Notes: a model not told the origin generated them from the letters alone. Shown: positions 1 to 8,353, counted from the first letter of the stretch. The stretch: DNA of 14,260 bases from Thiocapsa sp. UBA6158 (GCF_002423035.1 NZ_DIUM01000031.1:1-14260); one strand, 5' to 3'. Program-made: numbers and translations.

Positions 1-1129
1 AGTCCATCGTGCAGGGCACTATAGTGCTCTGCTTTGATCGGGCCATGAAGTAGAACTGAGCGTAGATAGACCCGGTAATCCGGTTTAACCAAGCAGAAGA
101 AACTCCCGTGGGCCGCACGGCGAACACATGGTTTTGGTGGATACAGGGCGCGATTTCTCCGTCCCACACATGACCCCGGCCGAGCTTGTCATAATCGCCG
201 CCTTCATTCATTAGGACGTCTCCCGGACGCAACGCATATCGCTCCAGATCATCCTGTGGGATTTCAATAGTTGCGATATCGGCGAGGTCCAGATAACCAT
301 CCTGTACGTTGGCAACGCGCAGATACGGCACTTCAGTCACTGCCTTGTCAGAATTGTCTTTCCCCTTCGCCACACCGGTCTGCACGGTTGCCACGAATTT
401 GAGACGGACGACTCGCCAATGCTCCGGCACCTCCCCCAACCACTCCACCCCGGAGTCCTTCATCGGCACCGTCGGGTCCAGGCCCTTGGTGACGGCATGG
501 GAGATCACCGCCTGGCGCTTCTCCTGGAGCAGCTCGATCAGGGTGCGGTAGTCGGCCACCAGGGCGTCGATCTTGGCGGTTTCGCGGTCGAGGAAGTTGG
601 CGATGCTGGATTGTTCCACCGCTGAAGGGAACGGCACCTCGAACGCCGAAAGAGCGTCGGAGGATAGCTCAAGAAATGTCGTGCCGCGCCCTCGGACGTT
701 GAGTTCGTCAGTTGCAATATCGAGCACGTAGGCAAGAAACGGAGAATGCTGATTCTCGTTCGGCACCAGTGATTTGCAGCCTTGATTCGTGCAAAGCGGT
801 TGATCTGCAATACCCAGCGAGCCAATTGGCGCCCTCGTCGAAAGAATCACGCTCCCTGGCGGAACGATTGTTGTCGCGCATGAGCTGACGCCCTCGGGAG
901 TGAGTGAGCGTTGACTGAATCGGATGAAACGGTCGCTGAGAGATGAGAGGTCTGCGGGAGTTATCCAGGCGATATCGCCGTCCCAAAACTCCTGTCGATC
1001 CGTCTTGGGTGTTGACCCGCCTTGGATCGCGTAGCGCCGCTTCAAAGACAAGATGCTCCAATGCTCCGGAACCTCCCCCAACCACTCCATGCCGGAGTCC
1101 TTGTAGGCCGGATAGCGCGGGAAGCTCAT
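1..1129 (-). CDS. hsdS: Type I restriction-modification specificity subunit HsdS (3' end cut by window edge)
   Basis: The minus strand is open without a stop from the ATG at 1129 to the left edge (376 codons), so the C-terminus is missing; family members are usually about 400-450 residues. The architecture is HsdS-like. A short motif (KDSGMEWLGEVPEHW, about residues 10-24) opens the first target-recognition domain. A conserved helical spacer follows (around residues 169-220, with FLDRETAKIDALV and LLQEKRQAV). The motif then recurs as KDSGVEWLGEVPEHW (residues 224-238), opening the second recognition domain. HsdS sets the DNA sequence recognised by the HsdM/HsdR complex through one half-site per domain. 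The start overlaps the stop of the upstream PIN-toxin gene (shared ATGA, 1126-1129), which suggests translational coupling. The recognition-domain DNA (about 700-1080) looks less GC-rich than its surroundings, typical of exchanged domains. Confidence 0.93.
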   Translation of the reverse strand, partial: MSFPRYPAYKDSGMEWLGEVPEHWSILSLKRRYAIQGGSTPKTDRQEFWDGDIAWITPADLSSLSDRFIRFSQRSLTPEGVSSCATTIVPPGSVILSTRAPIGSLGIADQPLCTNQGCKSLVPNENQHSPFLAYVLDIATDELNVRGRGTTFLELSSDALSAFEVPFPSAVEQSSIANFLDRETAKIDALVADYRTLIELLQEKRQAVISHAVTKGLDPTVPMKDSGVEWLGEVPEHWRVVRLKFVATVQTGVAKGKDNSDKAVTEVPYLRVANVQDGYLDLADIATIEIPQDDLERYALRPGDVLMNEGGDYDKLGRGHVWDGEIAPCIHQNHVFAVRPTGVSSAWLNRITGSIYAQFYFMARSKQSTIVPCTMD

Positions 1130-1548
1130 GGGGCGGCGTCAGCGAAGGGATTGAGGCAGCGCACGCCGGTACGCGCCACGTCGCGCACGTTGCGGGTAAC
1201 GAGGAGGAGATCGTGCTCCAAGGCGGTCGCGGCCAGTAGGCCGTCTACGACGGGCAGTGGATCTGGCACATTGATGCGGCCCCAGCGTTCGGCGACGGCC
1301 AGTGAGACAGGGAGGATGCGCCCGGACATCGCGACCTGTAGATGACCGAGCCGGACCTCCAGCCTCCCTGCCTGTTGGGGATCGCGGCGCCGTAACCGCT
1401 CGATACCCCGGCGCACCTCACCCACAACCAAGACCGAAAGGTACAGATCGGCTGGCGCCACGCCCTGAAACCAGCCCTGGACGCCGGGATCGCTCTTCTG
1501 GCCCTTCTGAAGCTCCGACCAGATGTTGGTGTCGATCAGATACGCCAT
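1126..1548 (-). CDS. vapC: PIN-domain ribonuclease toxin, VapC/FitB type
   Basis: A 140-residue protein with a PIN-domain pattern. It begins MAYLIDTNIWSEL, with the first acidic residue D6. It then has E44 in VVGEVRRGIE, D102 in VVDGLLAATAL, and D123 in the TRNVRDVARTG segment. These match the acidic residues that bind metal in VapC-family endoribonucleases, which usually cleave tRNA or rRNA and are restrained by a cognate antitoxin. The length is normal and all key residues are present, so the toxin looks intact. The start lies 13 bp inside the antitoxin gene and the stop overlaps the hsdS start by 4 bp, so it is embedded in the hsd operon. Substrate is unknown. Confidence 0.92.
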   Translation of the reverse strand: MAYLIDTNIWSELQKGQKSDPGVQGWFQGVAPADLYLSVLVVGEVRRGIERLRRRDPQQAGRLEVRLGHLQVAMSGRILPVSLAVAERWGRINVPDPLPVVDGLLAATALEHDLLLVTRNVRDVARTGVRCLNPFADAAP

Positions 1549-1760
1549 TCCGGGTCCTCCCTACCCAGATCTCCCGCACGCTGGAGGTCCTCATCGGTGA
1601 GGCCCTCGGTGACGCTCGCGAAGAGACGTTTCAGGTCGGTCTCGGGTGCGCCCGGTGACTCCCAGAGCAGCACGACGCGCAGTGGAATACCGTCCGGCAC
1701 GCCGTCCGGTACCTTGATGCGGTGTTGCTCGGGTATTGCTTCGAACTCGATCGCTTGCAT
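1536..1760 (-). CDS. Antitoxin of the PIN-toxin pair (VapB-like)
   Basis: A 74-residue acidic protein beginning MQAIEFEAIPEQHRIKVPDG and ending in GREDPEWRI. I chose the ATG at 1760 because a GAGGAGAG ribosome-binding sequence lies about 8 bases upstream; a longer in-frame start at 1808 has no such support. The gene directly precedes and overlaps the PIN toxin by 13 bp, the usual antitoxin-then-toxin order. The N-terminal part (beta-strand-rich, with VPDG and LRVVLLWE) resembles short antitoxins paired with FitB/VapC toxins, and the acidic C-terminal tail would wrap the toxin. Oddity: an in-frame repeat VPDGVPDG reflects a 12-bp tandem duplication. The DNA-binding class is not obvious, so the gene name is left open. 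Confidence 0.8.
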   Translation of the reverse strand: MQAIEFEAIPEQHRIKVPDGVPDGIPLRVVLLWESPGAPETDLKRLFASVTEGLTDEDLQRAGDLGREDPEWRI

Positions 1761-1812
1761 GGCGGTACTCTCCTCGTGCTTCCTGAGTGCGGTGGGATGA
1801 CCAGGCACGACG

Positions 1813-3660
<1,848 letters not shown>

Positions 3661-4007
3661 GGGTCCAGTGCTCCTACTTCTCCACAGCAACCGTTTTGAA
3701 GCCCGCCGTGTTATGGACAAGAGAGTTTTGCCATGTCACGCTCGGCCGGCCATCCTTGCATACTGCATCGCAGGCACCCAATGCCGGCGGTCGGCAACAC
3801 CCCGCACTCCTGATCGCGACGCGCTGCGCCCCGGCGCCGTCGTGGCTGCGTCAATCGCCCGGTCAATTCCAGGTTAGGCTCGCTGCGACACCCGTTTGCG
3901 CAGGCGCATCGATGAGCTTGGAACCGCTCATGCGCAGGCCGGTAAAGGCGTTCCTTCGGGGCTGATCGAGCATCCGCCGATCCCGCCGGCCTCGGCCGAG
4001 GTTTTCT
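3661..4007. other. Gene-poor region upstream of hsdM
   Basis: About 350 bases with no convincing gene on either strand. Short open frames have no ribosome-binding site or recognisable protein. The hsdM promoter should be here, reading leftward. Loose matches exist near 3715-3735 (reverse strand TTGTCC and CATAAC), but none has good spacing and I do not call one. The sequence may be decayed DNA from genes lost beside the methyltransferase remnant. Confidence 0.5.
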
Positions 4008-4142
4008 TCAACCCGGCAAAAGCCCGGTCAAGCTGACCCTTGGGTGAGGGCGTAGACCGATGTCGATGAAGTACTCTTGAGCCGTCGCGCGCTTGGTGAG
4101 TGTGGCGCCCTGCCACTTGGCGATGAAGTCGTCCGGGGACAT
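4008..4142 (-). pseudogene. Remnant of an MmeI/type IIL-like DNA methyltransferase gene (N-terminal ~28 codons only)
   Basis: An ATG at 4142 with a GAGGA ribosome-binding sequence 6 bases upstream begins a 44-codon frame. Its first 28 residues (MSPDDFIAKWQGATLTKR, then TAQEYFID) closely resemble the N-terminus of large class I methyltransferases of the MmeI/type IIL family. Those proteins start with FIAKW, a TLKER-like stretch and QEHFIDLC, and are normally 900 residues or more. After FIDI the similarity ends and the frame stops at 4008, so the rest is deleted or replaced. This is recalled family resemblance, not a search result. It suggests that a second restriction or defence gene once stood here. 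Confidence 0.6.
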
Positions 4143-4236
4143 GGGTTCCTCTTCGACCCGTGTCGAGCATCAAGATATTAGGGACATCGTGGTCTGTGTC
4201 GCCAAGCGAGACGTGGCGCGGGTTTGCGCCGATCAT

Positions 4237-4258
4237 TCAGGTACCAAATCAGGTACCA
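4237..4258. repeat. Two direct copies of TCAGGTACCA
   Basis: TCAGGTACCA occurs at 4237-4246 and 4249-4258, separated by AA. Each copy contains the palindrome GGTACC. It lies 67 bases left of the element boundary, in non-coding chromosomal DNA. Function unknown: it could be a protein-binding site or a remnant of an earlier insertion at the same tRNA site. Confidence 0.6.
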
Positions 4259-4324
4259 CTAAGGGACACGAAAGAAGCGAGCGGAGGCGATCGAGGCGAA
4301 ACCAGGCTAACCTAAGTCTCTGAA

Positions 4325-4372
4325 ATTTGGTGGCTACGCCCTGACTCGAACAGGGGACCCTCGCATTATGAG
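4325..4372. repeat. Left attachment site (displaced 3' end of tRNA-Met)
   Basis: These 48 bases are identical to 14098-14145. They comprise the last 45 bases of the tRNA-Met gene (anticodon loop to CCA end, reverse strand) plus three bases beyond it. To the right the match stops after ATGAG, so this copy lacks the 5' half of the tRNA and is not a functional gene. It marks the left junction of the element. Confidence 0.93.
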
Positions 4373-4441
4373 AACTGTACCACCGCACCTCGCAACACCT
4401 TGCACCCGCTCGATAAAGTCACCTAAACGCCTGTCCTGCCT

Positions 4442-4470
4442 TTGATTTCCCGTCAATCATAGGCTATCAT
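4442..4470 (+). promoter_or_regulatory. Probable sigma-70 promoter of the integrase gene
   Basis: TTGATT (4442-4447) and TATCAT (4465-4470) are separated by exactly 17 bases, a good match to the vegetative consensus in otherwise GC-rich DNA. The predicted transcript would start near 4477 and cross the three repeat sites at 4506-4538 before reaching the integrase ATG at 4612. Integrase bound to these sites could therefore repress its own gene. Confidence 0.6.
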
Positions 4471-4505
4471 GAACTTGCATCGAATCTCACCTGATCGCAA
4501 AGTTC

Positions 4506-4538
4506 TGTAGCCCAGGTGTAGCCCAGATGTAGCCCACA
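4506..4538 (+). repeat. Three tandem 11-bp sites, putative integrase arm-type sites (left)
   Basis: TGTAGCCCAGG (4506-4516), TGTAGCCCAGA (4517-4527) and TGTAGCCCACA (4528-4538) follow one another with no gap. A further TGTAGCCCA occurs at 4626-4634 inside the integrase gene. The same unit recurs near the right end (14027-14059). Placement inside both ends, and an integrase with a probable N-terminal arm-binding domain, point to arm-type integrase sites. The 11-bp spacing puts them on one DNA face. Confidence 0.7.
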
Positions 4539-4611
4539 CAAACAACGAAGCCGGGCAGGTGGATCAGACCCGTCCGGCTTCTCGTCACAACCCGCTGAGA
4601 GGTAGCGTGTC

Positions 4612-5931
4612 ATGACTGAAGCAACTGTAGCCCATCCGCCCTTCAAATTCACTCAGGCGAAGCTCAAGGCCCTGGTCTGCGAGCCGACCCGGTACGACGT
4701 CCGGGACACTCAGCAAGCCGGCCTGATCTGTCGCGTGAGTCCGCCCGGAAAGAGGTATCCCAAAGGTCGCCGCGTCCTTCAGGTCTACGGTCGCGCGAAA
4801 GGCGTCACGTCACCGATCCGCGTCACCATCTGCGAGGTCGGCGAACTGCCCCTGGAAGCCCTTAAAGGTCAGGTGTCCGTTCGTGGTCGCGTCGACGAGA
4901 TCCTTGCCCAACTGCGAGCCGGCGAGAATCCCAACGAAACCGAGCGCCAACTGCGCGCCGAGAAGGCAATCCAGCAGCAGGCCGACGACCTGGCAGGCGT
5001 CACGCTCGTACAGGCATACAAGAAGTACCTGACGACCAAGGCCCTAAGTCCGCGCACGATCGAAGGCTATCAACTCATCATCGACCGTGACCTTGCCGAC
5101 TGGCAGGACAAGCCCCTGCGCGAGATCACCGGCGCGATGGCAGTCACCCGTCATGCCGAGATCCGGCTGAAGAGTCGCAGTGTCGCCATGCGCGCGATGC
5201 AGGTTCTAAGAGCGGTCCACAAGTTTGCGTCGGAGCAATACGGCGATGACGAGGATCAACTGCCCTTCGGACGATGCCCGGTCGACAAGGTAAATCGAGT
5301 CCAGAAGAAGTGGAGCAAATCGCCGCCGCGCACGCGCAAGCTCGGAAAGGATGATGTTCGGCCCTGGCTGGAATGCGTCCGACGTCTGCCGATTGAGCAA
5401 CCACAAGGCGATCCCGAGCGCATCGCGGCCTATCTGGAGCTGATGCTACTCACCGGCCTGCGCCGTCGCGAAGCCGGCTTCATGCTCTGGTCGGATGTCG
5501 ACTTCAGGCGGCAGACCATCACGGTCCGAAAGACGAAGAACGGCACTGACCACACTTTGCCGATGACCCGTCGGGTTCGGGAGATCCTGGAAGAGCGCAA
5601 GCAGGCACGCGCCCCCGGCGACGCCTATGTCATCGGTACAGCCGAGGTCCGCAAGCAACTCGTCAGGATCGAGAAGGCAACCGGCCTAACGGTGACGCCT
5701 CATGATCTGCGTCGGACATGGGCAAGTTTCGCCGAGCGTGCCGGAATCGGCAGTTACTCGATCAAGGCCGGCCTGAATCATCTTTCGACCGGCGACGTGA
5801 CCGGGACGAATTATGTCCAGATCGACACCGACGACCTTCGACCCGATATGCAGAAGGTCGAGGATTACATCCTGCGCCTTGCCGAGCCGGCCGATAACGT
5901 CGTCGCCTTGCCCTTGCGAGGTGCGGCATGA
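4612..5931 (+). CDS. int: Tyrosine recombinase (integrase) of the element
   Basis: A 439-residue site-specific recombinase that would catalyse integration into, and with a directionality factor excision from, the tRNA-Met gene. The N-terminal ~115 residues fit the DUF4102-type arm-binding domain of tRNA-targeting phage and island integrases. A core-binding helical domain follows (about 130-230), then the catalytic domain. Catalytic residues are visible: R284 in TGLRRREA, K307/K309 in RKTKNG, H364 and R367 in TPHDLRRTW, H390 in GLNHLS and the nucleophile Y401 in TNYVQ. The ATG at 4612 is preceded by GAGAGGTAG. The gene reads away from the left attachment site and its stop overlaps the next start (ATGA at 5928-5931). 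Nothing suggests inactivation. Confidence 0.96.
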   Translation: MTEATVAHPPFKFTQAKLKALVCEPTRYDVRDTQQAGLICRVSPPGKRYPKGRRVLQVYGRAKGVTSPIRVTICEVGELPLEALKGQVSVRGRVDEILAQLRAGENPNETERQLRAEKAIQQQADDLAGVTLVQAYKKYLTTKALSPRTIEGYQLIIDRDLADWQDKPLREITGAMAVTRHAEIRLKSRSVAMRAMQVLRAVHKFASEQYGDDEDQLPFGRCPVDKVNRVQKKWSKSPPRTRKLGKDDVRPWLECVRRLPIEQPQGDPERIAAYLELMLLTGLRRREAGFMLWSDVDFRRQTITVRKTKNGTDHTLPMTRRVREILEERKQARAPGDAYVIGTAEVRKQLVRIEKATGLTVTPHDLRRTWASFAERAGIGSYSIKAGLNHLSTGDVTGTNYVQIDTDDLRPDMQKVEDYILRLAEPADNVVALPLRGAA

Positions 5932-6479
5932 TGACGGTAGCGGAGGTTTCCGAATGGCGTGCCGTGGGCGGCTATACCGCGACCGAGGCCGCATGGTTGC
6001 TGCTGGACTTGAACGCCCAAACGACCTGGATCGGCGAGACCAAAGACCCCCGGCGCGTTCTGTCGCTGGCCTTCCGCGTCCGGGATCGGTTCGGGATCTC
6101 GGACCACGGTAACTTCGGCACCGCCGACATGATCCGCAACGCGCCGCCGACACGGCAACGAATCACGCTCGCCGAACTGTGCATGTTCGCCGCCGAGATC
6201 GGCTTGACGCCCGTCATCTGCAATCCGGACGCGGCGGCACGGGAGGTGGAGCCGACGAAACCAACCATCGAAACCCTATCGGCCGGACATCCCGAAGAAA
6301 ACACCGAGGCGATCAAACGCGCGCTGGAGATCGAGCGTGAGCAGAAGCGCTCAGGCGAGAAGCCGAACAGGATTGCAGCATGCCGGGATGTCGTGAGGGA
6401 ACGTTTTCCCGATCACCACGACCCGGAGGGCAAAGCAAAAAGCATCGCGGCAGGCGTCCGGGCGCTGAAGCGAAAATAG
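5928..6479 (+). CDS. Unknown protein co-transcribed with the integrase
   Basis: A 183-residue protein I do not recognise. The start overlaps the integrase stop (ATGA), so the two are probably translated together; a second ATG follows immediately (5931). The N-terminal part (residues 14-30, GGYTATEAAWLLLDLNA) reads like a small helical domain. The C-terminal part (about 125-183) is charged and basic, with RIAACRDVVRERF and KSIAAGVRALKRK, suggesting nucleic-acid binding. There are no membrane segments or cysteine clusters. The location in the integrase operon, closed by its own terminator 19 bases later, makes a role in integration control or excision plausible, but nothing in the sequence proves it. 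Confidence 0.8.
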   Translation: MMTVAEVSEWRAVGGYTATEAAWLLLDLNAQTTWIGETKDPRRVLSLAFRVRDRFGISDHGNFGTADMIRNAPPTRQRITLAELCMFAAEIGLTPVICNPDAAAREVEPTKPTIETLSAGHPEENTEAIKRALEIEREQKRSGEKPNRIAACRDVVRERFPDHHDPEGKAKSIAAGVRALKRK

Positions 6480-6497
6480 AGCGACACCCACCCCTAC

Positions 6498-6523
6498 AAG
6501 CCGCCGATCATGGCGGCTTTTTT
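6498..6523 (+). terminator. Rho-independent terminator after the integrase operon
   Basis: A perfect 8-bp stem, AAGCCGCC (6498-6505) with GGCGGCTT (6512-6519), has a 6-base loop and is followed by a run of six T residues (6518-6523). It separates the integrase operon from the replication operon. Confidence 0.93.
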
Positions 6524-6537
6524 GTGCCTACATAAAA

Positions 6538-6616
6538 GCGAATCTTTGCGAATCTATTGCTTCGCGAATTGCTTCGTATTGCGTCGTTTTCATTCGTTTT
6601 CACTTCACTGTTCACT
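6538..6616. repeat. AT-rich intergenic region with several short direct and inverted repeats
   Basis: This is one of the most AT-rich stretches in the element. GCGAATC occurs at 6538-6544 and 6548-6554, with GCGAATT at 6564-6570. ATTGCTTCG occurs at 6556-6564 and 6568-6576, with ATTGCGTCG at 6578-6586. TTCACT occurs at 6599-6604, 6604-6609 and 6611-6616. Inverted pairs also occur, such as GCGAA (6548) with TTCGC (6561) and the palindrome TTCGCGAA (6561-6568). It lies directly upstream of the replication operon, so operators, a promoter or an origin component are all possible. I could not find a well-spaced sigma-70 promoter. Confidence 0.65.
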
Positions 6617-6672
6617 AAGCCCATCGGATTCAAGCGCAATCACCCGATTGCACCGACAGGTAAAGGTGAACA

Positions 6673-6879
6673 ATGAAAACCCCATCAAGACCGACATCAT
6701 CGTCAGTCGCCGACTTCTGCGAGCGTCACGGGATCAGTGAGCCGACCTTCTATCGGCGTCGCTCGGACATGCCCCGAACGATCAAGATCGGCGGTCAACT
6801 GCGCATCATCGACCGCGACGAAGCCGATTGGATCGAGGTAAAGCAGGCTGAAGCCCTGACCGGGAGGGTTGCGGCATGA
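6673..6879 (+). CDS. AlpA-like small helix-turn-helix DNA-binding protein
   Basis: A 68-residue protein with a winged helix-turn-helix typical of AlpA/excisionase proteins. SVADFCERHGISEPTFYRRR (about residues 11-30) provides helix, turn and recognition helix. SDMPRTIKIGGQLRIID then gives the wing, and DRDEADWIEVKQAE a C-terminal helix. Such proteins bind DNA near attachment sites or promoters, acting as excision directionality factors or regulators of integrase. It opens the second operon, behind AAAGGTG at 6664-6670. Its stop overlaps the start of the next small gene (ATGA, 6876-6879). It is the best candidate in the element for the excisionase, although it is not beside int. Confidence 0.85.
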   Translation: MKTPSRPTSSSVADFCERHGISEPTFYRRRSDMPRTIKIGGQLRIIDRDEADWIEVKQAEALTGRVAA

Positions 6880-6989
6880 CCACATTCAGTGAGACCGATC
6901 GAGCCGCTGCGAACGACTCGATCGGTGAAGGCAACGAACAAGGCGACCTGTTCTCAGCACAGGATAGCACACGGGAGAGATCCCGATGA
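6876..6989 (+). CDS. 37-residue small protein with a sliding-clamp-like motif
   Basis: A short reading frame fits exactly between its neighbours: the ATG overlaps the stop of the AlpA-like gene and the TGA overlaps the start of the next gene, each by ATGA. Coupling at both ends argues for real translation. The protein starts MTTFSETDRAAAND and is acidic and probably unstructured. It contains QGDLF (residues 22-26) followed by SAQD. QGDLF fits the loose pentapeptide pattern QxxLF by which bacterial proteins bind the DNA polymerase III beta clamp (consensus QL[SD]LF). Function is unproven; recruiting or modulating the host clamp is an inference. I recognise no homologue. Confidence 0.65.
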   Translation: MTTFSETDRAAANDSIGEGNEQGDLFSAQDSTRERSR

Positions 6990-8353
6990 ACGGATACGAC
7001 AAGCTCAAGGCCGTGGCCAAACAGCACGGCGTGAAGGCATCCGACCTGCTGGTTCTGGCACCCCAGAATGATCCGTTCAACTGCGGTTCACCGGCTCAGG
7101 TCGCCCATGCGCAATGGTTCGCCGATGTCTATCGGGACTATGGCAATGCGTTCGGCGATCACGTCCGGCGAGTGCATTACCGGATTGTCTCTCAGCCGAT
7201 CCCTGTATTGATGCCCAACGGCACGCCATACGAAAACACCGACGAGTGTTGGGCCTACATCACACTGGCATCAAAGTTCGCTCGGACCCTTGGATTCGTC
7301 GACGTGGAGCGATTCCAGGATAAGCGCAATCCTGATCCGATCGTCTACCGGGCTGATCCGCGCGACGACGACCGACCGAGCATCGAGTTCGACGAGTTCG
7401 ATTACCACTTGCCCGGTATCGCCGCCGAACTGATTAAGCCGTCGCTCGACATTCCTGGTCCGTGGGTTCGCGGTTATGACTACTCGGAGGCAGATCAACC
7501 GTATCTGATCGAGGTCTGGTGCGAGAAGTCGACGATGAACGACGTTCTCGATCCGCTCTGTCGGCAATACGGCGCCAATCTGGTGACGAGCATCGGATTC
7601 CAGTCTATCAGCGCCGCCGTGAGTCTCATTCGGCGTGCTATACGAACAGGGAAGCCGGCTCGGATCTTCTATATCAGCGATTTCGATCCAGCCGGCGACC
7701 GGATGCCCGTCGCCGTCGCGCGGCAGATCGAATACTGGATTGACCGCTACAAGCTGGACGTCGACATCGCCTTAGAGCCGCTGGTTCTGACGCGAGAGCA
7801 GGTGGACGTCTACGCCCTGCCGCGCATTCCGATCAAGGCGTCAGACAAGCGTGCTGCGAAGTTCGAGGCCGCACACGGTGAAGGCGCAGTAGAGCTCGAC
7901 GCCCTGGAAGCTCTGCATCCTGGTGAGCTGCATCGCATCGTCCGGGGAGCCGTGCGGCCCTACGTCGACGACGGCCTACAAGAATCATCGCTGGAGCAGC
8001 GATACCAGGTCCAGATCGGCATTCGCAGCGATTGGGAAGAGTCGACCCGAGCTATCCGCGTGGGCCTGGACCAACTCGCCGCATCGGTCGACGCCGTTTA
8101 TGACCGATACCGCGCCGAACTCGCCGATCTGTCGGCACGCATGGACGCGGAACTTGAGCCGCTGCGCAAGACGGCCGTCGCGTTCGCTGAAGTGATTCAG
8201 ATCGCGCAAGAAGTGGAGTTCGAGCCGGATCTACCGGCCCGTGTCGAGTCGGACCTTGAGCCGCCCGAGTCCGACGCCGCGTGGATGTTCCGATCCGATC
8301 GCGACTTCATGACTCAACTCGCCGCCTATCGCGGGGAGGTGTGCCATGCGTAA
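6986..8353 (+). CDS. Topoisomerase VI subunit A/Spo11-like protein with TOPRIM domain
   Basis: A 455-residue protein. Near residue 61 is RRVHYRIVSQ, placed like the active-site tyrosine motif of topoisomerase VI-A/Spo11 (candidate Y65). A TOPRIM fold follows: LIEVWCEKST (E180) and, 52 residues later, FYISDFDPAGDRM with D232 and D234, matching the metal-binding Glu and DxD pair. A further segment (ELDALEALHPGELHRIV, 303-319) resembles the end of the Spo11 TOPRIM region. Residues about 355-415 look like a coiled coil. Family members cut both strands through a 5' tyrosyl link and normally need an ATPase B subunit, which I do not see here. Stand-alone 'Mini-A' relatives are known from mobile elements. 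The position between regulator and initiator suggests a role in element replication or recombination. The first four bases overlap the preceding small gene; its last eight overlap the next. Confidence 0.75.
   Translation: MNGYDKLKAVAKQHGVKASDLLVLAPQNDPFNCGSPAQVAHAQWFADVYRDYGNAFGDHVRRVHYRIVSQPIPVLMPNGTPYENTDECWAYITLASKFARTLGFVDVERFQDKRNPDPIVYRADPRDDDRPSIEFDEFDYHLPGIAAELIKPSLDIPGPWVRGYDYSEADQPYLIEVWCEKSTMNDVLDPLCRQYGANLVTSIGFQSISAAVSLIRRAIRTGKPARIFYISDFDPAGDRMPVAVARQIEYWIDRYKLDVDIALEPLVLTREQVDVYALPRIPIKASDKRAAKFEAAHGEGAVELDALEALHPGELHRIVRGAVRPYVDDGLQESSLEQRYQVQIGIRSDWEESTRAIRVGLDQLAASVDAVYDRYRAELADLSARMDAELEPLRKTAVAFAEVIQIAQEVEFEPDLPARVESDLEPPESDAAWMFRSDRDFMTQLAAYRGEVCHA

Noticed and set aside
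3928..4236. 102-codon minus-strand frame over the methyltransferase remnant
   Set aside because: It has no ribosome-binding site and no recognisable protein. The other frame at 4142-4059 carries the methyltransferase-like N-terminus, although the tail of this frame could be a decayed gene piece.
4325..4372. A second tRNA-Met gene at the left end
   Set aside because: Only the 3' 45 bases are present; the acceptor 5' strand, D arm and half the anticodon stem are missing, so it is an attachment-site remnant.
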